Positions 1 through 8,543 of a DNA stretch of 64,000 nucleotides are shown piece by piece. The position numbers and the translations under genes are program-made. Source of the stretch: Nakamurella multipartita DSM 44233 (lineage in GTDB: Bacteria > Actinomycetota > Actinomycetes > Mycobacteriales > Nakamurellaceae); assembly GCF_000024365.1 (NCBI RefSeq), contig NC_013235.1:682001-746000 (forward strand), written 5' to 3'. The notes under the pieces were generated by a model. The model ran no database searches and was not told where the DNA came from. It worked only from the letters and a program-made list of their open reading frames with translations. How positions within the stretch are numbered: the stretch's first letter is position 1; the number at the start of each line of letters is the position of its first letter.

Positions 1-315
1 ATCTACACCCCGGACAAGTGGTCGTTCATCGTGGCGGTGATCGCCGCGGCCGCCGGCGTCCTGTCCGTCACCTCGGCGAAACTGCACGGCCTGTCCGGGG
101 TTTTCGTCTCGGTGACCACGGTGCCGGCGGCCGGCAACATCGCGCTGGGGATCGCGCTCGGGGTCGGGCACGAGGTGTGGGGCAGCCTGCTGCAGCTGGG
201 CATCAACCTGTCCGGGATGGCCGTCGCCGGGTGGCTGACGCTGGCCATCCAGCAACAGATCTGGACCCGCATGTCCATCCGCCGGCGCAAGCAGCGCGCG
301 TTCCCGGAGAAGTAA
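1..315 (+). CDS. DUF389 family membrane protein, C-terminal fragment
   Basis: The reading frame is open at the window edge and ends at TAA 313-315, so only the last 104 codons are seen. It holds two or three hydrophobic helices and the run [19 protein letters not shown], followed by a helix with [13 protein letters not shown] and a basic tail. This arrangement is typical of the C-terminal half of DUF389 proteins (TIGR00271/TIGR00341-like), whose function is unknown. The start lies outside the window. The next gene is convergent and ends 4 bases downstream. Confidence 0.75.
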   Translation: MYTPDKWSFIVAVIAAAAGVLSVTSAKLHGLSGVFVSVTTVPAAGNIALGIALGVGHEVWGSLLQLGINLSGMAVAGWLTLAIQQQIWTRMSIRRRKQRAFPEK

Positions 316-319
316 GCGG

Positions 320-823
320 TTACTGCTCCGGCATCGGCAACACTTGCTCCAGCAGCTGCCGGGCGTGGGCCACCACCTGGTCGTCGGAGAGTTCGCCGCT
401 GCGCAGCAGAGCCAGGGCTGCGGCCATCGGTTCGTTCGACGTCGCCAATTCCAGGGCGATGCCGTCCGGGTCGCGGAAATTGAGGTGATGGCCGAACTCG
501 GCTTCCCGGATCGGGGTGAACTCGGCGCCCGCGTCGCGCAGGCGCTGCTCCCACTCTCGCAGCTCGGCCAGGCTTCCGACGGTCAGGGCGACGTGATCGA
601 GCCCGGTCGCCAACTCGGTGAAACGCCCACCGTGCGCGTCCGGATGTTGTTTCAGGGCCAGCATGATGGCGCTGGGATTGTGCAGGTAGATCCGTGTCGG
701 GCCGAAGTCGGCCACCTGCAGAAAACCCAGCACGCCGGTGTAGAAGTCGTGGCTGGCGACCAGATCCGTCACCGACAGAGCGACATGATCGACGGCGGAG
801 AATGTCGGCACCGGGCCTTCCAT
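320..823 (-). CDS. VOC (glyoxalase/bleomycin-resistance) family protein
   Basis: The protein carries one vicinal-oxygen-chelate domain: an N-terminal strand with DHVALSVTDL, a second half beginning LDHVALTV, and the closing FRDPDGIALEL with the usual metal-site glutamate. An alpha-helical tail of about 40 residues follows. ATG at 823 is preferred over the GTG at 841 because a TACGTT -10-like hexamer (minus strand, 829-834) lies just upstream, which suggests a leaderless message. It is divergent from rph, and the rifamycin-associated element at 845-863 falls where its -35 would be, so it may belong to the same response. The family covers glyoxalases, thiol transferases and drug-binding proteins; the substrate is not evident. 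Confidence 0.8.
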   Translation of the reverse strand: MEGPVPTFSAVDHVALSVTDLVASHDFYTGVLGFLQVADFGPTRIYLHNPSAIMLALKQHPDAHGGRFTELATGLDHVALTVGSLAELREWEQRLRDAGAEFTPIREAEFGHHLNFRDPDGIALELATSNEPMAAALALLRSGELSDDQVVAHARQLLEQVLPMPEQ

Positions 824-844
824 CTTCAACGTATAGCGCACCGG

Positions 845-863
845 GGGGCTTGCGGCAAGGCCC
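845..863. promoter_or_regulatory. Rifamycin-associated element (RAE), 19-bp inverted repeat
   Basis: GGGGCTTGCGGCAAGGCCC is a near-perfect palindrome (CTTGC / GCAAG core with GC flanks) between the divergent VOC and rph genes. It matches, from memory, the RAE described upstream of rifamycin-inactivating genes in actinomycetes. It lies 38 bases before the rph start and 21 bases before the VOC start, over the likely -35 regions of both promoters. Rifamycin-induced control is known for RAE-linked genes; control of the VOC gene is inference. Confidence 0.85.
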
Positions 864-901
864 GGGTGGGCCCGCAGAATCGGCGACCGGAGGTGGCGCG
901 G

Positions 902-3430
902 GTGCGCGAGCAGTGGGTGGTGGGACTGGACGAGGTCGACCAGGGGTGGGCTGCGCTGGTCGGCGGCAAGGGTGCGAATCTGGGCGAGCTGATGCGGATC
1001 GACGGGGTCGAGGTGCCCGACGGATTCTGCGTGACGACGACGGCCTTTCGGCAGGTGCTGGAACGGGAGCCGTGGATCGACGGGTGGCTCGACCGGTTGG
1101 CCGGTCTGGATCCCGCCGACCGCGCGGCGATCGGGCCGCTGACCGCCGAGATCCGGCGCCGCATCGAGAACATCGTTCTGCCGGCGGATCTCGCGGCGGC
1201 GATCGAGGCGGCGGTGGCGGCCCTGGGCGTGCAGGCCGCCTACGCGGTGCGGTCAAGCGCGACCGCCGAGGATCTGCCGACGGCCTCGTTCGCCGGCCAG
1301 CAGGACAGCTTCCTGGACGTGGTGGGCGCGGCGTCCATCGAGCGGCACCTCGTCCGGTGCTGGGCCTCGCTGTTCACCGAACGGGCTGTCGCCTACCGGC
1401 AGCGTCGCGCCATCGACCACCGGGCCGTGCGAATGGCGGTGGTGGTCCAGCGGATGGTGCCGGCCCGGGCGGCCGGCGTCATGTTCACCGCCGACCCGAT
1501 CACCGGCAACCGCCGGATCGTCTGCGTGGAGGCCGCGGCCGGTCTCGGTGAGGCGCTGGTTGCCGGCCGGGTGAACGGTGAGGTGTACCGGTTGCGCGAC
1601 GGGCAGATCGTCGACCGCACAGTCTCTTCCGTGGGCCCGGTGCTGACGGATGATCAGGTCCGGCGGCTCGCCGAGTGGGGCCGGCGGATCGAGGCGCATT
1701 TCGGTCGCCCGCAGGACATCGAATGGTGCCTGGCGGACAACGAGTTCCAGTTCGTGCAGAGCCGCCCGATCACCACCCTGTTCCCGATCCCGCCGGCCGA
1801 CGACGAGGACAACCACGTCTACCTGTCGGTGGGCCACCAGCAGATGATGACGGAGGCGATGCGGCCGCTGGGGTTGTCGTTCTGGCAGATGACGACGCCC
1901 GCGCCGATGGCCGAGGCCGGCGGGCGGCTGTTCGTCGACGTGACCCGCCGGGTGGGCACCCCGGCCGGCCGGGCGGCGATGCTGGCGGCGATCGGCCGCT
2001 CGGACCCGCTGACCGGCGACGCGCTGCGTTCGGTCCTGGAACGCGACGGCTTCATCCCTCTGCGGCCCGACGATGCCGCTCCCGAGCCACTTCCCGGCGG
2101 TGAGGTGCCGATGCTGGACCCGGATCCGGGGCTGGTCACCGAGCTGATCGCGCGCACCCAGGCGTCCATCGCCACCGCGGAACGCGAGATCCAGCCGTTC
2201 ACCGGCCCGGAGCTGCTCGACTTCATCCAGGCGGATCTGCAGGAGCTGCGGCGGATCCTGTTCGACCGGCAGAGCCATCAGGCGTTCATGACGGCCATGC
2301 AGGCCGCTTGGTGGCTCAATGAGCACGGGCAGAACTGGCTGGGCGAGAAGAACGTGGCCGACATCCTGACCCAATCCGTGCCGCACAACGTCACCTCCGA
2401 GATGGGGCTGGCGCTGCTGGATGTCGCCGACGCGATCCGCCCACATCCCGCGGTGATCGCGTTGCTGGAAACGTCGCCGGCCGGCGACGTTCTCGACCGG
2501 CTCACCGCGGTGCCGGGCGGTGGGCCGGCCCGGGCGGCCATCGTGGAGTGGCTGGATCGTTACGGCATGCGGTGTGTCGGTGAAATCGACATCACCCGGC
2601 CGCGGTGGAGCGAGCAGCCCGGCGCCCTGGTGCCGGTGATCCTGAGCAATCTGAAGAACTTCGAGCCGGGGGAGGCCGCCCGGCGGGTCGAGCGCGGGCG
2701 GCAGGCGGCGCGGGCCAAGGAGCAGCAGGTCCTTGAGCGGGTGCGGGTTCGGCCGGGCGGGGCGGCTGCGGCCGAGGAGATGAAGCTGATGATCGACCGG
2801 GTGCGGACGTTCATCGGGTACCGCGAATACCCCAAGTACGGCATGGTCAGTCGCTACTTCGTCTACAAGGAGGCGCTGCTGCGCGAGGCCGATCGGCTCA
2901 CCCGGGCCGGCGTGCTGGCCGAACCGGCGGACGTCTTCTTCCTCACCTTCCCCGAGCTGCAGACCGTGGCCCGCACGGGATCGGTCGACCGGGCGCTGCT
3001 CGACCGGCGCCGCAGCGAGTTCGAGTCGTACCAGACACTGACCCCGCCCCGTGTGCTCACCTCGGACGGCGAGGCCGTCACCGGCCGGTATCGCCGCGAC
3101 GACGTGCCCGCCGGCGCCCTGGCCGGCCTGCCGGTGTCGGCCGGCACCGTCGAAGGCCGGGCCCGGGTCGTGCTGGACATGGCCGACGCCGACCTTGACC
3201 CCGGCGACATCTTGATCACCACGGCCACCGACCCCAGCTGGACACCGTTGTTCGTCACCATCGCCGGACTGATCACCGAGGTCGGCGGCCTGATGACGCA
3301 CGGCGCCGTCATCGCCCGCGAGTACGGGCTGCCGGCCGTCGTGGGGGTGGTCGATGCCACCCGGCTCATCACCGACGGGCAGCGGATCCGGGTCAACGGG
3401 ACCGACGGGTGGGTGCAGGTGCTGTCGTGA
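902..3430 (+). CDS. rph: Rifamycin (rifampin) phosphotransferase
   Basis: Rph inactivates rifamycins in the cytosol by ATP-dependent phosphorylation, passing phosphate through a swivelling histidine. The 842-residue product has the PEP-synthase-like ATP-binding half first (LVGGKGANLGEL near residue 25, AVRSSATAEDLP, GVMFTADPITGNRR near 195). A rifamycin-binding middle region containing YLSVGHQQMMTEAMRPLG follows, then the C-terminal PEP-utiliser domain with the catalytic His at about residue 800 in GGLMTHGAVIARE. Size and order match the Rph family (about 860 residues) rather than true PpsA. GTG 902 is chosen because GGAGG at 889-893 is spaced 8 bases from it; the open frame extends further upstream without a better start. 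The RAE just upstream supports the assignment independently. Confidence 0.92.
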   Translation: MREQWVVGLDEVDQGWAALVGGKGANLGELMRIDGVEVPDGFCVTTTAFRQVLEREPWIDGWLDRLAGLDPADRAAIGPLTAEIRRRIENIVLPADLAAAIEAAVAALGVQAAYAVRSSATAEDLPTASFAGQQDSFLDVVGAASIERHLVRCWASLFTERAVAYRQRRAIDHRAVRMAVVVQRMVPARAAGVMFTADPITGNRRIVCVEAAAGLGEALVAGRVNGEVYRLRDGQIVDRTVSSVGPVLTDDQVRRLAEWGRRIEAHFGRPQDIEWCLADNEFQFVQSRPITTLFPIPPADDEDNHVYLSVGHQQMMTEAMRPLGLSFWQMTTPAPMAEAGGRLFVDVTRRVGTPAGRAAMLAAIGRSDPLTGDALRSVLERDGFIPLRPDDAAPEPLPGGEVPMLDPDPGLVTELIARTQASIATAEREIQPFTGPELLDFIQADLQELRRILFDRQSHQAFMTAMQAAWWLNEHGQNWLGEKNVADILTQSVPHNVTSEMGLALLDVADAIRPHPAVIALLETSPAGDVLDRLTAVPGGGPARAAIVEWLDRYGMRCVGEIDITRPRWSEQPGALVPVILSNLKNFEPGEAARRVERGRQAARAKEQQVLERVRVRPGGAAAAEEMKLMIDRVRTFIGYREYPKYGMVSRYFVYKEALLREADRLTRAGVLAEPADVFFLTFPELQTVARTGSVDRALLDRRRSEFESYQTLTPPRVLTSDGEAVTGRYRRDDVPAGALAGLPVSAGTVEGRARVVLDMADADLDPGDILITTATDPSWTPLFVTIAGLITEVGGLMTHGAVIAREYGLPAVVGVVDATRLITDGQRIRVNGTDGWVQVLS

Positions 3431-3473
3431 TCCAGTGGCTGCGGCCGGTGGGTGCACTCGATCCGAGGCCGGC

Positions 3474-4226
3474 ATGATCACGGCGGGGGTCGATCTGGCC
3501 GCGTCCCCGGCGAAGACGGCGATCGCCCGGGTGGAATGGGTGAACGGCGCCGGCGCCCGCCTGCTGACCGTGCACGAGCGGGCCGAGGACGAGGCGATCA
3601 TCGAGGCGGTGCGGTCGGCGGCCAAGACCGGCATCGACTGCCCGCTGGGGTGGCCGGCCCCGTTCGTCGACTTCGTCCATCGCCACGAGCGTGGCTCGGT
3701 GGCACCGCACGAATTCCGCTCGACCGAGCTCCGCCGCTCGATCGCTTACCGGCGGACCGATCTGGTGCTCAACCGGGCCGGCTACCGCCCGTTGAGCGTG
3801 TCCGCGGACCGCATCGCGCACGCCGCGATGCGCGCCGCCGGCCTGCTCGCGGCGCTGGCCCAGGACGGCCACGACGTGGACCGCGCGGGTCGCGGCGTCG
3901 TGGTCGAGGTGTATCCGGCGGGCGCCCTGCACTACTGGGGACTGGCCTGGCGGGTCTACAAGGGCAACTCGCACACCGACCAGCGCCACCAGTTGGTGCA
4001 GGCCCTGGTGGACGACGCGCCCTGGCTCGAAATGTCGGTGGATCAGGTGGACCGGCTCCGGCACTCCGACGACGCGTTCGACGCGGTCATCGCCGCCTTC
4101 GTGGCCCGGGCGGCGGCCATCGGTGCGGTGGGTCGGCCGGACCCTGCTGACGAGGAGCTGGCCGCCCGGGAGGGCTGGATCGCGCTTCCGACCACCCCGC
4201 TGAACGGACTGCTCGACCCGCACTAG
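3474..4226 (+). CDS. DUF429 domain-containing protein
   Basis: The 250-residue protein opens with a short strand ITAGVDLAASP, as in RNase H-like folds, then IDCPLGWP, FRSTELRRSI YRRTDL and a late D-D pair (SDDAFDAVIAAFVARA). This is the pattern of DUF429 proteins, predicted RNase H-fold nucleases or nucleotide-binding proteins with no established reaction. The ATG lies 43 bases after the rph stop, so it could be co-transcribed with rph, though no functional link is known. The start is set by the conserved first strand. Confidence 0.7.
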   Translation: MITAGVDLAASPAKTAIARVEWVNGAGARLLTVHERAEDEAIIEAVRSAAKTGIDCPLGWPAPFVDFVHRHERGSVAPHEFRSTELRRSIAYRRTDLVLNRAGYRPLSVSADRIAHAAMRAAGLLAALAQDGHDVDRAGRGVVVEVYPAGALHYWGLAWRVYKGNSHTDQRHQLVQALVDDAPWLEMSVDQVDRLRHSDDAFDAVIAAFVARAAAIGAVGRPDPADEELAAREGWIALPTTPLNGLLDPH

Positions 4227-4486
4227 CCAGCCCACCCACCGCAGAACGAGCTCCCAGATCGCGTCGGTCAGGTCCTTCTCGGCTCGCCGCCGGCCCGTTA
4301 AGCTGATCACGGGCGGGCCTCCCGCCCAACCCCAGACCGGCTCTCCACGCGGGCCGGCACCGCGGGGCAAAGGGGACTTCGAGAGCCTCGAGGCGCTGCT
4401 CGGCCAGACCTGTCCGGACGATCCTGGCTGCGCGGCGGGCGGTGCGTGGAGCCGCCGGCCGCGGACGCAGCCGGGAAGGTTCGACC

Positions 4487-5800
4487 GTGACTGTCGCCAA
4501 GCAGCTCAAATCCCGCATCCGGGCCCGGATGGCTCGCACCGGGGAGCGCTACTCCGTCGCCCGTGCGCAGGTTCTCGGCACGACGGCGGGCGGCCCCGTC
4601 GTGGACGCCGGGTGGACCCTGCGTGGGGGCACCGACCCGGACGCCGCGGCGCTGGCCGGCGTGCTGGCCCACCGCCGGGTCACCGGGCCCGATGGGCCGC
4701 TGACCGAGCCCCTGCTGCTGGTGGTCGGGGGCGGGCTCGGGGCCGGGTACATCCTGTGGGAGTTCGCGCACGACGACAGCCGCATCGTCGTCCTCGGTTT
4801 CAGCCACTCCTGGCAGTACTACGACCGGCGGCTCGCCAACACTGTGGACCGGCTGGGGTTGGACGTCGCCTGGTCCCGGACCGGGGGAGCGGTCGGCGCG
4901 GCGGCCGCGCTCGCCTCGACCCTCGCCGCCGGCGATCCCGCGATCATCTGGCCGGACCGCTTCCACCTCGGCTACTGGAACCTGCCGCCGTTCCTGGACG
5001 GGCACGGTGGCCACCCCGTGGTCGCCTACGCCGTGGCGGATGGCCGGGTGCACGTTGACGATCGCAACGCCGCCCCGCTGACGGTCGCGACGGCCGACCT
5101 CGACCGGGCCCGGGCCAGGGTCGGCAGCTACAAGAACGCGATGCTGCTCGTCCGCTCGCGGGATGTCGTCGTCCCCGCGGACCGGTTGCGCGCGGCCGTG
5201 CGCGGCGGCCTGATGGCGACCGTCGAACAGCTCGGCGGCACGTCCACCTCGTTCGCGCTGCCGGCCTGGCGCAAGTGGTCCAAGCTGCTGATCGACCCAC
5301 GAGCCGCGAAAGGATGGCCGACAGTGTTCGCCGACCGCCGTGGCCTGCTGCGGGCCCTGACCGGCGTGTGGGAAGCGATCGAACCGGCCGGGATGACCGG
5401 CGGGCACCTGCGGGGAGTGTTCGCCGACGGGCTGGACGAGGCCGCCGCCGTGCTGGACCAGCCGGCCCTGAGTGCCGAGGCGCAGCGCTGGCGGGCGATC
5501 GCCGACCGCTGGCACGACCTGGCCGAGACCGCGCTGCCGGTCACCGTTCCCGCGATCGGCCGGGTGCGCGAACTCACGGCCACGATCACCGGCGCCGTCG
5601 CCGAGGGCGATGCGGCGGCCGGCGAACGGGCCGCCGCGGCGGACGAACTGTGGGCCCTGCGGGCCGAGCACGCCGATGCGCCCGCCCTGTCGGAGGACGA
5701 GGTCCGCGGTGTCCTGGCGGCGATGAGCGGGCAGCTCGCCGCGATCGTCGCCGCCGAGTCCGCCGCCGTGCAGTGCCTGGGCGCCGTGGTTGCTGAGTAA
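4487..5800 (+). CDS. BtrH N-terminal/DUF4872-like protein
   Basis: A 437-residue soluble protein with no signal peptide. After a short basic segment (KSRIRARMARTGERYSVARA) it has VGGGLGAGYILWEF and a conserved GDPAIIWPDRFHLGYW region, followed by VHVDDRNAAPL. This resembles the cysteine-peptidase-like fold of the BtrH N-terminal/DUF4872 family, whose founder takes part in butirosin side-chain transfer. The C-terminal 200 residues are helical. No aminoglycoside genes are nearby, so a biosynthetic role is not supported here. GTG 4487 is used because GGGAAGG sits 8 bases upstream; an open frame starts 45 bases earlier. Confidence 0.55.
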   Translation: MTVAKQLKSRIRARMARTGERYSVARAQVLGTTAGGPVVDAGWTLRGGTDPDAAALAGVLAHRRVTGPDGPLTEPLLLVVGGGLGAGYILWEFAHDDSRIVVLGFSHSWQYYDRRLANTVDRLGLDVAWSRTGGAVGAAAALASTLAAGDPAIIWPDRFHLGYWNLPPFLDGHGGHPVVAYAVADGRVHVDDRNAAPLTVATADLDRARARVGSYKNAMLLVRSRDVVVPADRLRAAVRGGLMATVEQLGGTSTSFALPAWRKWSKLLIDPRAAKGWPTVFADRRGLLRALTGVWEAIEPAGMTGGHLRGVFADGLDEAAAVLDQPALSAEAQRWRAIADRWHDLAETALPVTVPAIGRVRELTATITGAVAEGDAAAGERAAAADELWALRAEHADAPALSEDEVRGVLAAMSGQLAAIVAAESAAVQCLGAVVAE

Positions 5801-5828
5801 CGAATCCGTCCGGATGGAGGAGAACGGC

Positions 5829-6170
5829 GTGGTCGGCATTTTCGCGGGCATTGCGGTCCGCGACTACCCGAGTGCGGTCCAGTGGTACCGGCGACTGCTG
5901 GGCAGCGAACCGAGCTTCTACCCCAACGACATCGAGGCGGTCTGGCAGCTGGCCGACGATCGTTACGTCTACATCATCGAAGATCATCAGCGGGCCGGCG
6001 GGGCCGTGTGCATGATCTGGTTGGACGACCCCGCGGCCGAGATCGCCAGGATCGCCGAGCGGGGCCTGGAACCGGACGAGATCGAGAAGCACGACAACGT
6101 TTGGAAATACGTCTTCCACGACGCTGACGGCAACGAGATCGGCATCGGCGGGGACGTCGGGTCGGTTTAG
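5829..6170 (+). CDS. Small VOC (glyoxalase-like) family protein
   Basis: The 113-residue single VOC module contains AVQWYRRLLG near the start, a central WLDDPAAEIARI stretch, and the closing FHDADGNEIGIG with the family glutamate. GTG 5829 follows GGAGGAGA (5816-5823) at good spacing; an in-frame ATG at 5814 would overlap that ribosome-binding site. It lies 28 bases after the BtrH-like gene and 25 bases before a RibD/DHFR-like gene on the same strand, so the three may form one transcript. Substrate unknown. Confidence 0.72.
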   Translation: MVGIFAGIAVRDYPSAVQWYRRLLGSEPSFYPNDIEAVWQLADDRYVYIIEDHQRAGGAVCMIWLDDPAAEIARIAERGLEPDEIEKHDNVWKYVFHDADGNEIGIGGDVGSV

Positions 6171-6195
6171 TCGCCTTCCCGGAAAGGGGTGCCCG

Positions 6196-6777
6196 ATGGG
6201 CAAGGTAGTGATGTACAGCTCGGTGTCGGTGGACGGGTTCATCGCCGACGAGAACGACCAGCCCGGGCCACTGTTCGACTGGTTGGTCAGCGGTGACGTG
6301 CCGCTGGACGACAGCGGCGCGTTGAAGGTGTCGCAGACGTCCTACGACTACGTCCGTCCGTACTGGGACGAGATCGGCGTGACCGTCGTCGGCCGGCACG
6401 TCTTCGACCTGACCGATGGCTGGGACGGTCAGCCCCCGAGCGGGATCGATCACGTGGTGGTCGTGACGCACCGGCCAGCGCCCGAGGGCTGGGATCCCGA
6501 GGCGCCGTTTCATTTCGTCGGCGACGTCGAGTCAGCCCTGGCCTCCGCGCAGGAACTGGCGGGTGAGCGCACGGTGGAGGTCGCCGCCGGTGACGTCGGT
6601 GGCCAGGTGCTGGCCGCCGGACTGATCGACGAGGTGCGGATGGACGTGGTCCCCGTAGTCTTCGGCTCCGGGAAACGCTTCTTCGGGTCGGTCGACGCGC
6701 CACACCTGCTGGAGGATCCCGACGTGGTGATTTCGGGGAATCGGGTGCTGCACCTGCGTTATCGGGTGCGCCGCTGA
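6196..6777 (+). CDS. Dihydrofolate reductase-like / RibD C-terminal domain protein
   Basis: The 193-residue product begins MGKVVMYSSVSVDGFIAD, the first strand and loop of RibD-C/DHFR-like reductases, has VVGRHVFDLTDGW in the middle and ends with EVRMDVVPVVFGSGKRFF, the usual last helix-strand unit. Family members reduce pterin or deaminated flavin precursors with NADPH, but stand-alone copies like this are often of unknown substrate. A GGAAAGGGG stretch precedes ATG 6196. No folate or riboflavin genes are adjacent. Confidence 0.8.
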   Translation: MGKVVMYSSVSVDGFIADENDQPGPLFDWLVSGDVPLDDSGALKVSQTSYDYVRPYWDEIGVTVVGRHVFDLTDGWDGQPPSGIDHVVVVTHRPAPEGWDPEAPFHFVGDVESALASAQELAGERTVEVAAGDVGGQVLAAGLIDEVRMDVVPVVFGSGKRFFGSVDAPHLLEDPDVVISGNRVLHLRYRVRR

Positions 6778-6791
6778 TCGAGTTGATCCAA

Positions 6792-7772
6792 TCAGGTCAG
6801 CTGGGCACAGATATCGACGGATCGACCGCTGACCTGCTGCACGGTGACCCTCCCAGGTGGGCGCCCGAGCTTCATGTCTGATCCTTGGCGTCGTGCTCGG
6901 GGTTGTTGGCCTGGTGGATGCCCACGAGCGAGGTGCTGACCTCCCAGAGCCGGTGGGCCAGGTCGCGGTCGTAGCTGGCCCTTTGACGACTTTTTCGTCC
7001 GTTGGTGGGCGAAGTAGGCACCGCTCACGCCGTCGACCTCGGGGGAGCTCGCCAGGTAAATCGGGGTCGCGGCCCCCTGGTCGGGGGTCTTCATGAAGGG
7101 CCTCACCAGGGGGAGCACCAGCCGCATCCATCGATCGCTGTCTTCCTGGCCGAAGGAGGTGCGCACCACGCCCGGGTGCAGCACGGTCGCGGTCACGCCG
7201 GTGCCTTCGAGCCGGCGGGCCAGCTCATAGGTGAACAGCACGTTCGCGAGTTTGGATTGGTTGTAGGCACGCTGGCCGTTGTAGGACCGCTCGCCCTGAA
7301 GGTCGTCGAAGTCGATCCGCCCCATGGCCTGCGCCCCCGAGGACACGGTCACCACCCGAGCGGGAGCGCTGGCGACGAGCAGGTCGTGCAGCTCGTGGGT
7401 GAGCAGGAATGGGGCGAGGTGGTTGAGCGCGAAGGTGTGCTCGAGGCCGTCCGCGGTGACGTGACGGTGCGACCAGTAGCCGCCTGCGTTGTTCACCAGC
7501 ACGTCCAGCCGCGAGTAGGTCGCCTTGACCTCAGCGGCCAGGCGCCGTACCTCGGACTGGGCGGACAGGTCCGCCTCGAAGACGTCCACCTGCGCCGAGG
7601 GCACCTTGCTTCGTACGGCGTCTGCCGCGGCCGCGCCTCGGGCGGCCGAGCGGCCCACGATCCCCACGCGGGCGCGGAGTCCGGCGAGACCGGTGGCTGC
7701 GGCCAGCCCGATCCCGCCGGTGCCGCCGGTGACCAGCACGGTCTTGCCGCCCATGAGGTCGCGGGCGTTCAT
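6792..7772 (-). CDS. Short-chain dehydrogenase/reductase, C-terminus frameshifted
   Basis: An NAD(P)-dependent Rossmann oxidoreductase: TGGTGGIG cofactor loop near residue 16, NNAGGYW, catalytic serine in TVSSGAQ, and the Tyr-x-x-x-Lys pair in YNQSKLAN. Its annotation-like frame continues past KSSKG into an arginine/proline-rich tail of about 60 residues that does not look like an SDR. One extra G (minus strand, near 6,979-6,983) explains this: deleting it restores a C-terminus of YDRDLAHRLWEVS... ending at a TGA at 6872-6874. The gene starts next to, and probably shares a transcript with, the F420/NADP-type reductase upstream. It is either a real frameshift mutation or a base-call error in the G run. 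Confidence 0.8.
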   Translation of the reverse strand: MNARDLMGGKTVLVTGGTGGIGLAAATGLAGLRARVGIVGRSAARGAAAADAVRSKVPSAQVDVFEADLSAQSEVRRLAAEVKATYSRLDVLVNNAGGYWSHRHVTADGLEHTFALNHLAPFLLTHELHDLLVASAPARVVTVSSGAQAMGRIDFDDLQGERSYNGQRAYNQSKLANVLFTYELARRLEGTGVTATVLHPGVVRTSFGQEDSDRWMRLVLPLVRPFMKTPDQGAATPIYLASSPEVDGVSGAYFAHQRTKKSSKGQLRPRPGPPALGGQHLARGHPPGQQPRARRQGSDMKLGRPPGRVTVQQVSGRSVDICAQLT

Positions 7773-7774
7773 CG

Positions 7775-8452
7775 TCAGCGGACGATCTTGAAGTTGAACG
7801 TGCCGGTGCCCAGGGTGCCCATCAGCCGCAACCAGATGGGTAGCAGCATCTCGGTACCCCGCGCGGTCTCGAGCGGGCCGAGGTCGATGACGTCGTCGTG
7901 CCCGAAGGACTGGAGGAGAGAAACCACGGTGGCCTTGGCTTGAGAATCGTTGCCGGAGACGAAAATCGACGAGGACTCACCGAGCGACTTCGGGTCGACC
8001 ATCAACGAGGCGTTCAGCGTGTTGAGGGTCTTGACGACCTTGGTCTCGGGGAAGGCGCGCTGGATCTGCTCGCCCAGGGAGTCGGTGTCCTTGACGAACA
8101 GGGTGGGCGGGAACCCGTGGGAGAAGTCCAGCGGGTTGGCGATGTCGACCAGCACCTTGCCGGCCAGGTTGTCTGCTCCGGCGAGGCCGAGAAGGTCGAG
8201 CGAGACCGCGCCCGAGGAGGCGTTGACCACAAGCTCGGCGCTCGCCGCTGCATCGGCGAGAGTGGCGACGGCCACGCTCTCGTGAGCCGCGCGCCAGGCC
8301 GAGAACGGCGGGTTGCCCATGCCGTCGGGCTCGGTTCGGGCGAGGGTGGCCGCGGGATCGCGGGTGCCGATCACCACGGTGTGGCCGAGCTCGTGCAGAC
8401 GGCCGGCGATCGCCTTCCCGACCATGCCGGTACCGAGAACTGCGATCTTCAT
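7775..8452 (-). CDS. NADPH-dependent F420 reductase-like / NAD(P)-binding protein
   Basis: The 225-residue protein starts MKIAVLGTGMVGKAIAGRL, a Rossmann GxGxxG loop at the extreme N-terminus, continues with VVIGTRDP (NADP-preferring arginine) and has KVLVDIANPLDF and KTLNTLNASLM, as in the NpdG/F420-dependent NADP reductase family. Stand-alone members such as this may act on other substrates. It is the first gene of a minus-strand pair with the SDR (start codon 3 bases away) and is divergent from a tetR gene. Two operator-like palindromes lie in the 91-base gap, so TetR repression is likely. Confidence 0.8.
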   Translation of the reverse strand: MKIAVLGTGMVGKAIAGRLHELGHTVVIGTRDPAATLARTEPDGMGNPPFSAWRAAHESVAVATLADAAASAELVVNASSGAVSLDLLGLAGADNLAGKVLVDIANPLDFSHGFPPTLFVKDTDSLGEQIQRAFPETKVVKTLNTLNASLMVDPKSLGESSSIFVSGNDSQAKATVVSLLQSFGHDDVIDLGPLETARGTEMLLPIWLRLMGTLGTGTFNFKIVR

Positions 8453-8483
8453 GAGATGCCCTTCGAGAGGGTTCCGAGACCGT

Positions 8484-8497
8484 AGACAGGTCTGTCT
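8484..8497. promoter_or_regulatory. TetR-type operator 1
   Basis: AGACAGGTCTGTCT: two perfect 6-base arms (AGACAG/CTGTCT) around a 2-base centre, 32 bases before the reductase start. Its copy at 8519-8532 is 35 bases away centre to centre. The pair sits in the gap between the reductase and tetR, as expected for a local repressor. Confidence 0.75.
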
Positions 8498-8518
8498 GCC
8501 GATCCCATGGACAGTAGC

Positions 8519-8532
8519 AGACAGATCTGTCT
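8519..8532. promoter_or_regulatory. TetR-type operator 2
   Basis: AGACAGATCTGTCT is a perfect 14-bp palindrome ending 11 bases before the tetR start. With flanks, the first site reads GTAGACAG..CTGTCTGC and this one GCAGACAG..CTGTCTAC, mirror images of each other. Autoregulation of tetR is inferred from position. Confidence 0.8.
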
Positions 8533-8543
8533 ACCATCAAGTG

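Noticed and set aside
1253-3634. A 793-codon open frame antisense to rph
   Set aside because: Shadow of the rph codon bias; no ribosome-binding site or domain.
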